NCBI GenBank assembly: GCA_033032175.1
Contig: CM065309.1
Coordinates: forward strand, 20,026,001 to 20,090,000
Direction: 5' to 3'
Length of the DNA: 64,000 nt
From: Saturnia japonica
Taxonomy: Eukaryota > Arthropoda > Insecta > Lepidoptera > Saturniidae
Shown here one piece after another: positions 45,356 through 57,944 of this stretch; positions within the stretch are counted from its first letter, which is position 1; every line of letters begins with the position of its first letter. The position numbers were made by a program, and so were the translations under genes. The notes under the pieces are model-generated. The model saw only the letters and a program-made list of their open reading frames with translations. It was not told where the DNA came from and did not search any database.

Positions 45356-47692
45356 TGAAAATGTATTCTAACAGAAATTTATGAATTTCCTTCTATCCTT
45401 ACTTTGGGTTTGTAAAATCACTGCGTTGCATCTGATTCTAAATATTAGTGTATTTAACCCCTAACATGACAGAAATGTACGTGAAATTGGTGAATTTGCC
45501 ATCCAAGGGAGCTGGAGAGTTAAAACCAAGTAATGTAAATTAATAAGTAATCAGTAAGTAAATAGTATATAAAAGGTAGCATATTAAAAAACAGTTCTGA
45601 AAACAAGATTATAATTATTGTTTTCACTAATTTAGATTTTTAAACTGTTAACTCCTAAAGCGATATGATTAAGGTTCTGTAATACCAAATTAATATAATT
45701 CATTGTTCAGATCTGTAGAATGGAGTATTGTTGTCCACAATAGCCAATATATCCTTCATCGTGGAAAGCCGTAAAGCCGCGGCGAATAATATTCAGCTAT
45801 GAAAGACGTGTCTGGGAAACGGAGATTTCTCGATATCGCCACTTCTAAAGGCTCTCTGAATTATTAATGACTGTAAACAATGATTATGATATATAAGATA
45901 AGCAGATATAAATAAGAGTAGTATAGAAACGGTAACGGCACATTTATTTCTGCTGCTAAGCAACAGTGCACTGCGATCTGAATAGTATATGGTCAGCACA
46001 AAGCTGTTTCAATTCAATCCTCAGAAGAAGAAGTACCATTGACTGACTTAAATTAAAACTGTAGTCCTGTTTCAGATTAATTTGCTATTTTTCCTTAAAA
46101 AATCAAACCGTGTTAGTGAGACATGACTGTATAATATTTCTTAGATAAAGTATTCACAGCTTGTCTTCGATATTTTTGATGTAGCGAAAAGTTAGAAGGT
46201 TCTGATATGAAATAGTAAGTGTTGTTTAGATCTGCAGTAGGAGTGTCAACATCAATGTCAATGTCAATTATGAGTTTGTGAAATGCCAGGGCATTTATAA
46301 TCGGCTGGGTCACGATCATGATGAAAAACTCGTGGCTCATTTAGTGCTTTTAGTTCTTACATTTTTCTGCGCAGTTTCTATCTCTCCAGTACATTAACAC
46401 AATGGAAGTATAAATATATTTCTATACAATAGATATTCTGGCTCAGCACGGCTTACAATAGCCGAGGGATATTCCGAGGCGCGTATCAATAGCCGCGGGA
46501 ATATAGGCGATGATCTCCGTCGCATTGCAATAATTCAACAGTTTCTTGAATTATTGATTCGCCACAGACTTTTCTTCGTGAATTTTATATCACACTGATA
46601 AAATATTTAAACTAGATTCCATAATGTATTTAACAAACGTATTCTATTTGCTTTATAATAATAACCAAATTCTCTTTCGTTTGTTTATTATTGTTATTAT
46701 CCTTGGTTTCGGTTTTTGTAGTATTTCCATTGGCAATTTTGTCCTAATACGACAAAATTACTGTACTTTATGATGATGATGGTTAGAACAGCGATCATTG
46801 CCGAAAGATCAGAAGCTAATTATAATCTTCATTGTTCACATAAGTTAAATCGGTCTACAAACTTCTCACAGTGAATCTTATTAGGAAAATATATGCAATA
46901 GCTGAATCAGAAGCCCAAGGCAGTCAAGACAATATGTTGGCATTTGAAGTGCTTATGCCTGAGTAATCACGTATTCAGATCGATTTTGGTTGAAGTTGGA
47001 GCTTGTGAAAGAAAAAATCGTGGTGAATCCACATCACAACAACATTTTTAAAAGCTCGCCTAATTAGCTATTGGCATGTTCCAACAACTGTAATTGATAA
47101 CTTGTCCAACTCCCTAAATTAGTTGGCGTAACAATATTCTTGACAATACACTCTGAATAATTACATTCAGAATTCATGATTTGGCAAGCTGTCTATCAAT
47201 ACGGCATCGAGGTCCATGTTTGCCAAAAACATTTGTGGTTGTGCAAATCCATTTGCTAATTAACGGTTAACGTCGATGCACGTCTGTTGATTTGGAGTTC
47301 GTGTGACAGGCTGTCATTCAATACACTTATTATTACTTATAATTTAGTAATATGATTACATATTATTTTTTAACCAGTGTTCAAGGTTTTCTGAACTTGA
47401 GGCTTCAATAAATGCAAGCCAGTTAGGTAGCTAGTTAGCTAACACTTTAGAAATGACAAAGCTTTGTATTAGAAAACCGTTGACAAAAACAAAATTATGT
47501 TGAATGAAATGACGTCTACGTATTTGAATTGGTTATACTACTATGAGTGTACATTTTAAAAAATCGAGCATTTTTTTATGGAGTAGTGTGCAATGGATTT
47601 TTGCATCTCGTGTCTAAATTGTGCTGACGATATTCGTATTGGCATTTGATTAATACTTCACTGAATATTCATAGACTGCCTACAAATTAACT
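45356..47692. other. no further gene seen
   Basis: AT-rich DNA downstream of the secreted-protein gene. No canonical AATAAA is seen within 200 bp of its stop, so its polyadenylation site is unassigned. Other frames (for example 45793..45999, 46113..46340) lack support. Confidence 0.45.
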
Positions 47693-47940
47693 TATTAGCC
47701 TAGTGGTCCTAAGCTCGAGGTCCTGGGTTCGATTCCCAGGTCATGCAACGTGTTAATGGGTCTTTCTATGAAATTCTCAGTAGCAACTCGGAGTTTGGCT
47801 TCGTGCCCGATTAATGGCAATAAACACGCCCCTTATTACATGGGACCTAAAGCATTCCCGGCGAACTGTGGGTGTACATTAGTACACCTCTGCTTAACCC
47901 TTCGGGGATACTGGCCTGATGGTATGTTATGGTATGCTAC
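47693..47940 (+). mobile_element. tRNA-derived SINE, family 1, copy 4 (best preserved)
   Basis: TTAGCCTAGTGGTCCTAAGC (A-box-like) and CCTGGGTTCGATTCCCAGG (perfect B box with a stem) form a tRNA-like head. The body has TTCTCAGTAGCAACTCGGAG, CCGATTAATGGCAATAAA, ACATGGGACCTAAAGCATTC, CCTTCGGGGATACTGG and the tail GGTATGTTATGGTATG. CTACAAA on both sides is a possible 7-bp duplication. Such elements are transcribed by RNA polymerase III and moved by LINE enzymes. Confidence 0.88.
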
Positions 47941-48454
47941 AAAAGTTGATAGGTGACAGGAATACAAAGGAGCTTGCTTCTCGATCGGATCAACTAGACA
48001 CTCGGGAGTATGAAGCCGAGAGTGGTGTCTACCGGGATAGGTGTGATTATAAACAGCATCACAGCACGCTGCCTCCTAGCATCGTCGTTACAAATCATGT
48101 TTTTTAAAGTTTCAAATTGATATGTTAATTAAATTGCTACGTACCACTTATAAATATTCTTCAACGAAATCTACTTTCACGTGGATATTTAATCCGCTGT
48201 CAGTTATACTTACCGGAGACTCCGTAAGTGGATTATAGGGTATTAGTGTCCGATCAATAAGGTACTCCGGTTCGATTCCACGACAACACGCTACCGTCTC
48301 CTTTGGTCGGCAGTTACATATATTGATACTTTATTTATTAAATTGGATTCATTTTGGTAACGATTTGAATTCTTTTGATTGAGCTTGTATTTATGTCGCC
48401 TAATATTACATTATTTATCTGTTTATTAATAGGTATTATGTTTAGAGGATTATT
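47941..48454. other. no gene seen
   Basis: Contains a B-box-like GGTTCGATTCCACG at about 48270 without a recognisable tRNA fold, probably an old SINE fragment. Confidence 0.4.
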
Positions 48455-48990
48455 TAATACTAGCGGTGTACCCCTGGTTCCGCACGCGTTTGCTACGCAG
48501 TACTTATTTTCATCTCGTAAATTTATTTTTACTCGTAATATTAACAATTCGTATAGCCGATCAATTAAGAAATGACATTAAATTATTCTTTCCGTGTACA
48601 AAATTTCATCAAAATCTTATCCCATATAAATTATAGAATAAAGTAGGAATGCTTCCCGGCTACAAAATTAAAAGAATCGGTAAAAAAGAATTTTAGAAGA
48701 GAAATATTAAAAAAAATTTTTTTTTGCAATTTCTAAAATTAATATTGAAGATTTTTATAGCCCATCAGTTATGGTATAGCTTATACTTTCTGTGTATAAA
48801 ATTTCGTCAAAATCGGTAAAGTTTTTTTTTTGGTTTACTCCTTTTCGAAGAGTATCTAATACTGAAAATTCTTGCAGCCTATCAAATTGACTAATGACAC
48901 AAGCTTTCCTTATACAAAATTTCATAAGAATCGGTCAAGCTGTATTTAAGTTAAATCAAATAGACAGACGAACATACAAAAATTTTCCAT
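48455..48990 (-). repeat. interspersed repeat with a CTAG end
   Basis: Begins CTAGCGGTGTACCCCTGGTT and carries three degenerate internal blocks of the form ACAAAATTTCATCAAAATC (about 48599, 48800 and 48916), then AATAGACAGACGAACATAC. The repeated AAAATTTC(G/A)TCAAAATCGG block is typical of a widespread insect repeat type. The family is not assigned. Confidence 0.5.
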
Positions 48991-50189
48991 GATATATTCG
49001 TGATTAGTATATTTAATATAGTATGTCCATCGGGAAATTTGGAAAAAATATTACATGTACAGGATTTATTAAAAGATAAAGGACCGGTGACTTACGAAAA
49101 TTATGCAAACGTTTGTACTTACAAATAATTAAATAAAAAATAATTAAATTACAAATAATGTGCTTACATTAACATGCAAGAAATTGTTCTGTTTTAGTAT
49201 AACTTAAGAAAAATATACATAAAGGTCAGAATAATTAATATATTCTCTGATACTATTCCGCATTAATTGGATTTCAAAATGCATGTCCTGTGAACAATAT
49301 TCACTGTGGCCAATAAAGTTGGTTTATTTTATAGATTTGTTTATTATCAAGAACGATATATCATAATTCTCGTCTGCCATGTTTACGTGTCTATTAAAAT
49401 TAATTTTTGCTAATTATTAAACGGCAAGATGCGACCTTCCTTGTAGGTATAATCGTATTTTAAATTTTCTTTCATAAGAAAAAATCTACGGTGTAATTAA
49501 TGCATAATAGGCCACTATCAATGCTATAGTTGTATAGTTTATATTCAGAAGCACACACCAGAAAAGCCTATCATGAAGTTATGACATTTTCTTTTCCAAT
49601 GTTATTATAGCCAAGTTTTAGTAAATTTGTGGCCAACGTACTAAAACTGTCTAGGTAGATTTAGGGCATTTCTATATTAATATTCTAAGTTGTTATTTCG
49701 AATTCATATCACTTGTGCATACTGTCGAAATTTATAAATAAGAAATAAAAGCCCTACTGACGTTCTCAGAACAAAACATCGGAAACAAAGCGATTTTAAA
49801 TAATTCAGTTAAAAAAATTCATGCAAAAAATAACACGGACAAAGGATTTAAGAAAGAAAGTGAAAATCACAAAAGCCACCCTTATCCACTCTGGACTGAA
49901 CAATACGCACAGAGTAAATGAAACTGTTTACAATGTTCCATGCTGATGACAGTTAAACTAACAGAGTGAAAGGGAATTCGTTAAACTGCGGCATGGCTCG
50001 GTGGGCGAAACGAAGTGAATAAAAATAAACCGGCGACGCAAAACGAAAATGCGTGCCGATATCCGAGTCAGATAAGCGAAATGGAAACCTGAGAGAGTGT
50101 AGGAGGTGAGAAACTAGCTTTGGAGGAGGCAGCTGACAACCTCTGTAGCTCATGGTTTCACCCGTGCCATAGAGCCATGGTTTCTTGGC
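48991..50189. other. no gene seen
   Basis: AT-rich DNA; the 66-codon minus-strand frame 49953..50153 lies in a GC-richer patch but has no recognised domain. Confidence 0.45.
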
Positions 50190-50370
50190 TCAGTTGTCTG
50201 TGGTAGTGTGTATGGATACCGCATCTATCGACGTTAGTTCGAATCCCTGCAACGAGCCTGAGCTTTAGTTGAAGAAAAACATAGTGATGAAACTATAGCA
50301 TGGTGGTAGGGCTTTTCTAGCTACCACACTCTAGTTCAAAATCTGTCGTCATGAATCAAAAGGTGTGTTC
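50190..50370 (+). mobile_element. tRNA-like SINE, family 2
   Basis: TGGCTCAGTTGTCTGTGG (A-box-like), GTTAGTTCGAATCCCTGCAA (B box), GAGCTTTAGTTGAAGAAAAA, AACTATAGCATGGTGG and TAGCTACCACACTC. Related to 39930..40110 (inverted) and partly to 1395..1520. Confidence 0.65.
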
Positions 50371-50489
50371 CAGCAGCTGCATTTAAGAGCCAGTTTCTGC
50401 ACTAGGCTTAGCGTGTCACTGTCTTAAAGCTAAACCTATACACGATTTAAAAAAATCGACCCAACACCAACGCACCTATGTAGCCTCTT

Positions 50490-50805
50490 TTTCTTTTGGT
50501 TTTGGTGCCGCAAAAAGCACTTGCTAGTGTCAAAGTTTTTAATCCTTCGTAAAATTTTCCAATATCTAAAGTAGGGTCTTTTAAAAAGATGGCGGCTCCC
50601 TTGTCAGAACTATCTAGCTAGTTTTCGTGACATCTCAAAATACATGTTTTCCACTTTGTATTTATAATTCACTTATCCACAACAACCAAACTATATAACG
50701 CAAAATGTCACCAATATTACATAATGTAGGGTCGAAAAACCTAAGTTAATGAATAAAAAATTAAAATCACGACATGTCACTTCAAGATCCCGTCAAAAAC
50801 TCCCA
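50490..50805 (+). repeat. duplicated 315-bp segment, copy 1
   Basis: Shares GCAAAAAGCACTTGC, AAGATGGCGGCT, CATGTTTTCCA, TATTTATAA and TCAAGATCCCG in the same order and spacing with 52412..52725, directly oriented and about 1.9 kb apart. No coding capacity. Confidence 0.75.
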
Positions 50806-51116
50806 AAATATCCTCTCGTTGTTCTCATTTCCTGTAATTGACTACAACTTCCTAAATTGTTGGACGTTTATGGTTACTGTTTCGCTCCAGAGTCGTAGGG
50901 TAAAGCTAAACGATAAAAGTTGCCTCAAACGGTTCGTGATATTGCGGATTCTTACTCACGGTCGACGAACACAGACAGTCTCGCACCGAACGTTAAGGCT
51001 ACGGACTTGAAAGTGCTTCACAGACGACACCCTTCCCATGATGCATCGGTGCGGGCTGGTCCATGTCCGTTCGTAATATTACGGTCCATGGGAGATTACC
51101 TTTAAGTGTCTTGCAT

Positions 51117-51524
51117 TCAAGGATCAGCCAGTATACCTGCCGTAATCAAGCGAGGCAGTAGATTATCTGTAATTGCCTGAGTCGCTACCACCATACACAT
51201 AGTGATAAACCTATCACAGTTATTCTCTTTTGGTTTGTCGCGTTTCGGGACAACGACAACCGGCGATGAATTACCGATTGTAGATACTATCAAATTACCA
51301 CCATCAAGTGCCGTTACTTGATAAGCTATACTAAGGTTAAAAAAAAGAATTGTGTTAAACAAATCCATGAGACAATTCAAGTATGAATTCACCTTAAAAT
51401 TTGGCTTAGTGGATCCACGTAGCACCAGGCTGCGCCGCGGGGGATTGAAACTGTAGAGTTGCGACCTATTTAAAATTTTCCCGTCGTGTCGTCGCTTGGT
51501 GAAACTATATTTTTGTAGGAACAA
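51117..51524 (-). pseudogene. possible decayed Ty3/gypsy-like pol fragment (weak)
   Basis: The 135-codon frame contains SSPVVVVPKRD followed about 25 residues later by AITDNLLPRLI. This is reminiscent of the start of Ty3/gypsy reverse transcriptase, where a SPxVVVxKKD block precedes an LNxxTxxDxYPLPxI block. The intervening VDYR motif is not recognisable and the N-terminal half matches nothing I know. Flanking by directly repeated segments at 50490 and 52412 would fit LTRs, but those repeats lack clear TG...CA ends. Confidence 0.25.
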
Positions 51525-51824
51525 CTCAGATTTCCTTCGAATAACGTTTATTTTGGACGTTTACCGGTTTTCTAGACACGATTAAACCTTAAAGCTTTAT
51601 AGATTATTCTCGGTTTGTTTTAGGTTCGATTTTATTCGAGCAATAATAGATTTCTACGAGATACATATACAAATAATAATAAAATACATAAATTTATACA
51701 TTTGCGGTATTTTATGCGCTCAGTGTTAAAATAAAGAAGGAAGAACACCTATCTAGATAAACTCGGAATGAAAAACATTATATATAGAAACATGCAAAAC
51801 GTTGGTGCCGTTTCCGAGAAACCA

Positions 51825-52096
51825 ATTACATATTATTATATAAACAATTAGATTTAGATTACGTTTGTAACTCTAATGACATCTTACGTTATATAGCTGT
51901 TGTTTTCAAGTGATGTGAATTCGAAATTAACAGCGCACAAAATAAGTTTTTGATTATCTTAATTACATATTATTATATATACAATTAGATTTAGATTAGT
52001 ATTGTAACGCTAATGACATCTTACGTGATATAGCTATATTTTCAAATGAAGTGAATTCGAATTAACAGCGCACAAAATAAGTTTTTGATTATGTTA
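51825..52096 (+). repeat. tandem duplication, two units of about 136 bp
   Basis: Unit 1 (51825..51961) and unit 2 (51962..52096) abut head to tail. Both contain ATTACATATTATTATATA, CAATTAGATTTAGATTA, CTAATGACATCTTACGT and AACAGCGCACAAAATAAGTT, with a modest number of differences. Confidence 0.9.
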
Positions 52097-52411
52097 AAAT
52101 TTCCAGGTAAGTTTTAATAACTTAGGTACTACTTTGGTTCACGACCACCATCAATACATTATGCCATTTGCCATAGTGGTACGCTTAGGCGTGTTGCGTA
52201 TTTGGATCAACTGATGTACATCCAGTAACCAAAATAAAAAAAAAAAAACAATATTAATTACATACTCGGACAATAACTTATTTATATTGCAGAAAATAAG
52301 ATCGAAATCAAAAACGGAAGTCTAGTCATAACTTTTATGAAAATAAAAACTTGTCGTTAGCGAGTACTTCAGCGATGACAGTTCAATTAAAAGATTATAT
52401 TAAAATTACTT

Positions 52412-52725
52412 CTTTTTTATTTAGCTACGCAAAAAGCACTTGCCAGTGTGAATGTTTTTAAGCGTTCGTAGTATTTTCGTAATATTCAAAGTGGGGACTA
52501 ACAAGATGGTGGCTTCTTGTTATAACTATCCAGATAATTTTTGTAACATTTTAAATTGCATGTTTCCAGTCTATATTTATAAAGCACTTCACGTATACAC
52601 AATAGCCAACCTATACCATGTGAAATGCTTCCAATATTCAAAGTCAAAGAACCTAAGTTTATGTTTATGAATCAAAACAAAAACCGCAACATGCCAGCTC
52701 AAGATCCCGATAAAAAGTCTTATAT
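52412..52725 (+). repeat. duplicated 315-bp segment, copy 2
   Basis: Direct-repeat partner of 50490..50805: GCAAAAAGCACTTGCCAGTG, AAGATGGTGGCTTC, GCATGTTTCCAGTC, ACCTAAGTTTATG and TCAAGATCCCG. Confidence 0.75.
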
Positions 52726-53333
52726 AATTTCTATATACATATTCATATGGGAGAATGTTAAAGCGAATTTAGTTTCAAATAGTGTCCCCATTTCGGGTTT
52801 TTGGTACAGTGTTGCAGTTGTACCTACCAATTTCTATTCAATGTCTGGTCGTCGGAGTGCGACAGAGCGCGACGCGGTTGCCCGGAATTACTACGTGACG
52901 GGAATCTCCAGTCCAATTGGCCGTTATTATGTTACTCACTGTGGGAACCGGCTCGAACCGGATTTGACCGGTATTTACCGACAAAAGTCCTGTTTTGTTA
53001 CGTTGTTTTCCTTTCTGTGAACACAATTCTACTGTACAAGTTATTCTAACTAACGGTTATAATTTTGGTTTTCAAATATTAAAAACAATGTTAACGGCGA
53101 AGAATGAATACGGAATAGAGATTCATTTGCTTATTTATGGATAGCAATTGACCTGTATTCCGTTTTTTTTTCTAACATTACTAACATCACCCTTTGCGGA
53201 AGTGTGAACCTGTTTGCAAACTTTCAAAAGCCTTACTAGTACTCGTAATACTAAGTGACGATAGATATAGTATACATGGCTCTAGTGCTGCTACCGGAAT
53301 AGGCTGTTATGTGTTTCAAAACAGACTTTCATA
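52726..53333. other. no gene supported
   Basis: A GC-richer patch at 52840..53010 holds overlapping frames on both strands (up to 131 codons at 52625..53020, beginning inside the duplicated segment). No domain is recognised. Confidence 0.35.
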
Positions 53334-53700
53334 ATCATCATCATGTCCTGCTGGACATAGGTCTTATCTCTTCATACATGTGAAGAATGCTGGTAAGGTA
53401 TTTTCCTTGGCTTTTATAGATTTCCATGCGCCACGGTTTTCCAGTAGTAGTAGTACCTATAAAGAATAAATGTAGTACTTATCTATCCACCCATTCATTG
53501 AACTGAATGACGTCCATTGCTGGAAACAGGATTCACTTGAAGACAGATCCTACGTTTCTCGTATCCATTGGATTTTCGCAACCTTTGGACTTTCAGTGGA
53601 CTATATAAAAGGTCTGCTTACGGTGCTTTTTCCGGTACGTAGCCACTAGTCTCCAGTCTCCACTTTTTGACTATCCATTCAGGGAGCCACGTGCCTCCGT
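53334..53700 (-). mobile_element. decayed RTE LINE 3' end
   Basis: Starts TCATAATCATCATCATGTCC (the reverse of the TGATGATGA tail) followed by TGCTGGACATAGGTCT, reverse of the (A/G)CCTATGTCCAGCA motif near the stop of RTE elements. GCGCCACGGTTTTCCAG and GACGTCCATTGCTGGAAACA also fit. Too decayed for a frame. Confidence 0.5.
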
Positions 53701-55485
53701 CACTATTATTTAGGTTGAATAATTCTTAGATATGACTTTGGCTCTTGTGCGGATCTCCACATTTCGTATTTGATTACGCTAAAAACTCCGAACATAACCC
53801 TTTATTTTGACCATTGAGTGACATTGATAATGAAGGCAATGGCAAAATTGAAAAGTATATACGAGTAAATTTAAAGGTAAGTATGCATTGACATGTTTCC
53901 TTTACTTCAGTAAAGGAAAGGCTTTCAAGCTCAGACTTATTGGAGGTTTCAGATTCAAACGTTTACACGTGCGGCCTTAAGTTGACTAGAATAGATTCCT
54001 TATACCTTTATAAAACTATAACATTACCCACTTTAATAATAGACAATTATATCTAATTGTACCAACAACTAACCAAGATTTATACAAAATAAAGTGCTAT
54101 TAAAACTTGTTTAAACACTGTTTAAAATATCGTATCTTATAATAAACGTAAGAAAATGTTAACCTATGAATCATAGCGAACAAGTCGTTTTCAAAGGCGC
54201 GCCCGTGGAAGCCTGTAATTAATCTTTCAACTCTCTAGGTGCTTTCAAACTGGATGCTTTAAGTTCCTCCATCGATGAACTTTATTTATAATTTCTAGAA
54301 AATAGTATACAGGATGCAATTATAGTAAAAATTCAAAACATTAAATAAAGGGAAAAAATCTCTGAAAAAGGAATTTAGTGTATAGAATTTTATTTAAAAA
54401 ATGAAATAACGGACGAGAAAAAAGATTCAGTAATGTTAGATTAATTTCCAACCAATATTGGTGTTTTTGAATTTGTTACAACACAGTAACAAAAAAGACA
54501 AGTAAATGTAAAAATGTCTCGTTTAAAAATATTTCTTACCTGGGTTAGGTTAAACTTTTATTGTTTGGTTTTAATGTTTGGTCTATAGAATTTTTCATAG
54601 TTATAGCCAGGTTCAGTATAGCCATCTAAAGTCCATACCGCTCTATTTCCGACTTTCCTTTTCCTTTACACCAAGTGGGGTCACATATTATGAACGCTAT
54701 TTAATAACCTGACTTGAGTTTCTCATGATTTCCTTTCAAGAATATTATGTCGTCCAAATTTATAGTCTTAATAACATCTGATTATTTTGCTTTCGTACAT
54801 CACATAAAATATTATTATGTCTACGAAATATACTTATTTACTCATCATTGCCTTTTATGTATATGAAAAACGGTTTAAAAAGTACTGTGTTTTTTTTTTT
54901 GTAATGTATAAAATAATAATTGTTTTAAGAACCTGTTAACTGATTATAGTTTACAAATTTTACAAATATACCAGCATAATATTAACACCTACAATAAAAT
55001 GACGAGTGCAGACTGCTGATTGTGTAAGGTCTTTCGCTAGAATTTGTGTCAGATAGTAAGATAGCAGTGAGTACGTAGGGAATTTGTACACGACTTAATT
55101 GGGACGAACATATGCTTGGTGAAAACTGAAACATAACAATAAAAAAACTGTACTATCTTCCTTCACTTTTTCTTTATTTGTCCATTTTGACTATACTATT
55201 GTAAGTACCATCGAAGTAATAAAAATTACGACCCAAAGAATTCACATGGATTTAGTTAATTGCTTATCATCTTTATAGACATATACGTTCTTCGAGAATC
55301 GGACCACACAGTATTAAAGAAATAAATTACTTAATATGTAAATCTTAATAGTTTTTAGTAAACGTTTGAAATTAAAATTAAATGAGAATCGCATTGTGGG
55401 TAGTAGTGTTGCCAGCGATATAACCGGAAACCCCAGATATTAGAAAAAAAGATGATACACTTATAAATAAAAGTAATCTATAAAT
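53701..55485. other. no gene seen
   Basis: AT-rich DNA with a T12 run near 54891; nothing supportable. Confidence 0.5.
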
Positions 55486-55496
55486 ACAGAACACAA

Positions 55497-56614
55497 CCCC
55501 TCGCCCGATTGCATCCTCTGTTATGTGCTGCAAGCAAAATGTCTACGAGAAACAAGCTTACGCTCTACAAGATGTGTATCCGACCGATTATGACATATAG
55601 CTGCGTTGTGTTCGCACATATGCCGAGATATAATTGGGATCGTTTACAAGTCATCCAGAATAGGTTTCTTCACCGCCTTACCGGCGCCCCTCGGTATGTT
55701 CGTATGGAAGATCTCCATAGAGATATGGACCTTCCTTCGATAATGCTTATGCCAAACACCTTTCTCGCTCATATTTCGACACCGCGTTTAACCACGCGAA
55801 TCCGTTAATCAAAGCGGCAGCTTCCTATGTCCCTGACTCCAATGCCTGCCATAGTAAACGCCGGCCGCGTAATATCTTCATTGACCCGCTCGACTAAATC
55901 GAAACAGCAAACGCGTTCTATGCCACCGCTTCTCCAAACAGAGCGGGCCACCGCCAAGCCCGCGTAACCACCGTTCTCTCCACAGAGGATGGGCGGTCAA
56001 CTTCGCTCCCGCACACCCATCACGTCCACCCTCTATAGCGGCAACCCAAGCCTAGGTCCGTTCCTCGGTGTGGAGCCCTTGGGTCAGGCAGCCGCCCGCG
56101 CGTTACAAGTGACATTATACGTGCAACACTTAGCTACCCACATACAACATTACATACGTATGAACACACACACACGTGCACACCACACAGGTACATAGGT
56201 TCTGTAAGGGACCTTTTTTTTCTTTTATTGCGCTAGTTAGACTAATGCGCTAGTTAGTGTAGAAAAACTATTTCGATTACTAAATACACATACGCATGGT
56301 TCCCTCCTTCCTCCCAGGAGGAGGAGAACGTGCATATGAGTATATGTTAGTTAGTTCGAATTTTCTTAGGATTAGGGGGAATTAGATAGATCGCGACCTT
56401 TTCGCATTCGCGACGACCGCCCGAGCCGAGGTCCGGCCACTCTGGCACCCTCGTGCGAGTCGTCCTAACAACTATCGCGGCTGAGTGCCCTCTGCGCTAG
56501 CCCCCAAGTCCGGTGAAGCTGTAAAATCCGCAGCGGCTCTGTTTTTGGATAGGGCCCCTAAGGCTAACAGTGTAGTCAGTTCTAAATAAAAAAAATAAAA
56601 AAAAATAAAAAAAA
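55497..56614 (+). mobile_element. 5'-truncated Jockey LINE copy with 11-bp target duplication
   Basis: The copy starts inside the C-terminal part of ORF2, continues through the complete 3' UTR with the CTTCCTCCCAGGAGG hairpin and the GGCCCCTAAGGCTAACAGTG end, and finishes in an A-rich tail with T interruptions. Perfect ACAGAACACAA repeats flank it (55486..55496 and 56615..56625). Same family as 57950..63882, opposite orientation. Confidence 0.92.
55509..55900 (+). pseudogene. ORF2 C-terminal fragment of the Jockey LINE
   Basis: LTLYKMCIRPIMTYSCVVFA, LQVIQNRFLHRLTGAPRYVR and DLHRDMDLPSI parallel residues of the intact ORF2 near its C-terminus. A shift after LPSI moves the reading to another frame (ending at 55808), and the last part (PNRAGHRQARVTTVLS-like) lies in a third. 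The endonuclease and reverse transcriptase are absent. Confidence 0.85.
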
Positions 56615-56625
56615 ACAGAACACAA

Positions 56626-57437
56626 TTCACTTTCATTTTAAATTCAACATGCTAGTTATGGTAACTAGCCCAATCAGTAGGAATATAATAGTGCTTCGTT
56701 ACTAGTTCTCAGGCATATGCCTTTGCAACTACCACGTTAGCCTAAATTAGTTATTTTATGTAAAAGACAGAATTATTGTTTATTGCATAGCAATGACCTT
56801 GCCTTAGCCCGCCAACGTAACTACGAACTCAACTTAAATCTTAAATAATTTAGTTATAAGTTCTTAAACAAACGCATTTTCAAATCGATAATGAACTTAA
56901 CTTTTCTAAATCGATTAGATTCTACTTAAGAAAGTTTAAGGTGACTATTTAGGTTTCTCTGTCCAATGTAACATAGTTTAAGCAATGTTGAGAATACTTG
57001 CATTGAGTCCACTCATATTAGGTTGAGTTTATTTAATTTTATTTGGTTCACAAACTAGATATCACACTGGTTAACGTTAAATATAATTATAGCAATAAAA
57101 AAGTGTGAGCCATAAAAAAACTGGATATTGTTAATCCCGGAATTTCGCAATGAATGGCAACACTGGTACGCAGGTTAAGTTATAATGTTGTAGGCAATTT
57201 TTAAAGTTAATCCTCTTTGGAAGTTATTAGCATAATGCGTTCGCACCGCCCTCTATTGTGAACGATCAAGACGGCCTCTTATGCGAGGTGTGGGAGTTAT
57301 TTACGATCCAGTAGAGCGAGTCACTTGATGAAGCTGTTTACACGGTTGCGTAAGGCAGTGTGTTCGATTTTGATATATTATTATTATACTAGCTTCTATC
57401 TGCAGTTTTAATTGTTCAATACCTCTTTATAATAAAA
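56626..57437. other. no gene seen
   Basis: AT-rich DNA between two transposon insertions; nothing supportable. Confidence 0.5.
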
Positions 57438-57790
57438 CTAGCTGTGGCCGACGGTTTCACCTGTGTTAATTTTATACGACAAACACCTCAACACAAACGA
57501 ATCCGTGTAGCGTATGATAATTGTTTTTCCCGCAAGTACAAATTATTTTGGATTTTGTATAAGAGATAAGCATATGCTATCGCGGATTTATTTTTAGATA
57601 TACTCAGGACCAATATTTTTGTAGAACATTATATTTACGTATCATTAACTATTACGACAGCGCAAGCGGATAAAGCAGCTCGGAAGGGCTTCCACCTCCA
57701 ACTTAACATAAATCAATATTTAAGGATTGCTGAGAGTTGTAGCCTAATGTTAGATAGCCTATACTATTCGTCGTGAGTTTGGCTATTACA
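57438..57790 (-). mobile_element. Helitron-like element, minus strand
   Basis: On the minus strand it ends GGTGAAACCGTCGGCCACAG followed by CTAG (57441..57438) and then T. It matches 8512..9126: TTTGTACTTGCGGGAAAAAC, TTATCTCTTATACAAAATCC, AATATTGGTCCTGAGTATAT and GTTAGATAACTT-like blocks. The 5' end is decayed. No coding capacity. Confidence 0.6.
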
Positions 57791-57837
57791 AACAAAAAAA
57801 AATTGCCTTTGATCAGTTACTAAAGATACCTATTACC

Positions 57838-57944
57838 TGTTTAGCGGAGGTGAGGAACAGAGAGTAAAGTTCCTCATCCGCCATAGAAAAGGGAGGATCC
57901 TCCGACCAGACGGGTGTTATGTCTGGCGGGCAGCTGCCCAACGG

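Noticed and set aside
47718..47736. GGTTCGATTCC box suggesting a tRNA gene
   Set aside because: There is no complete cloverleaf and the same head occurs with a constant 180-bp body in four places, so it is a SINE.
51117..51524. Firm assignment to a Ty3/gypsy element
   Set aside because: Only two short motif-like blocks agree and the central catalytic motif is missing; kept as a weak pseudogene call only.
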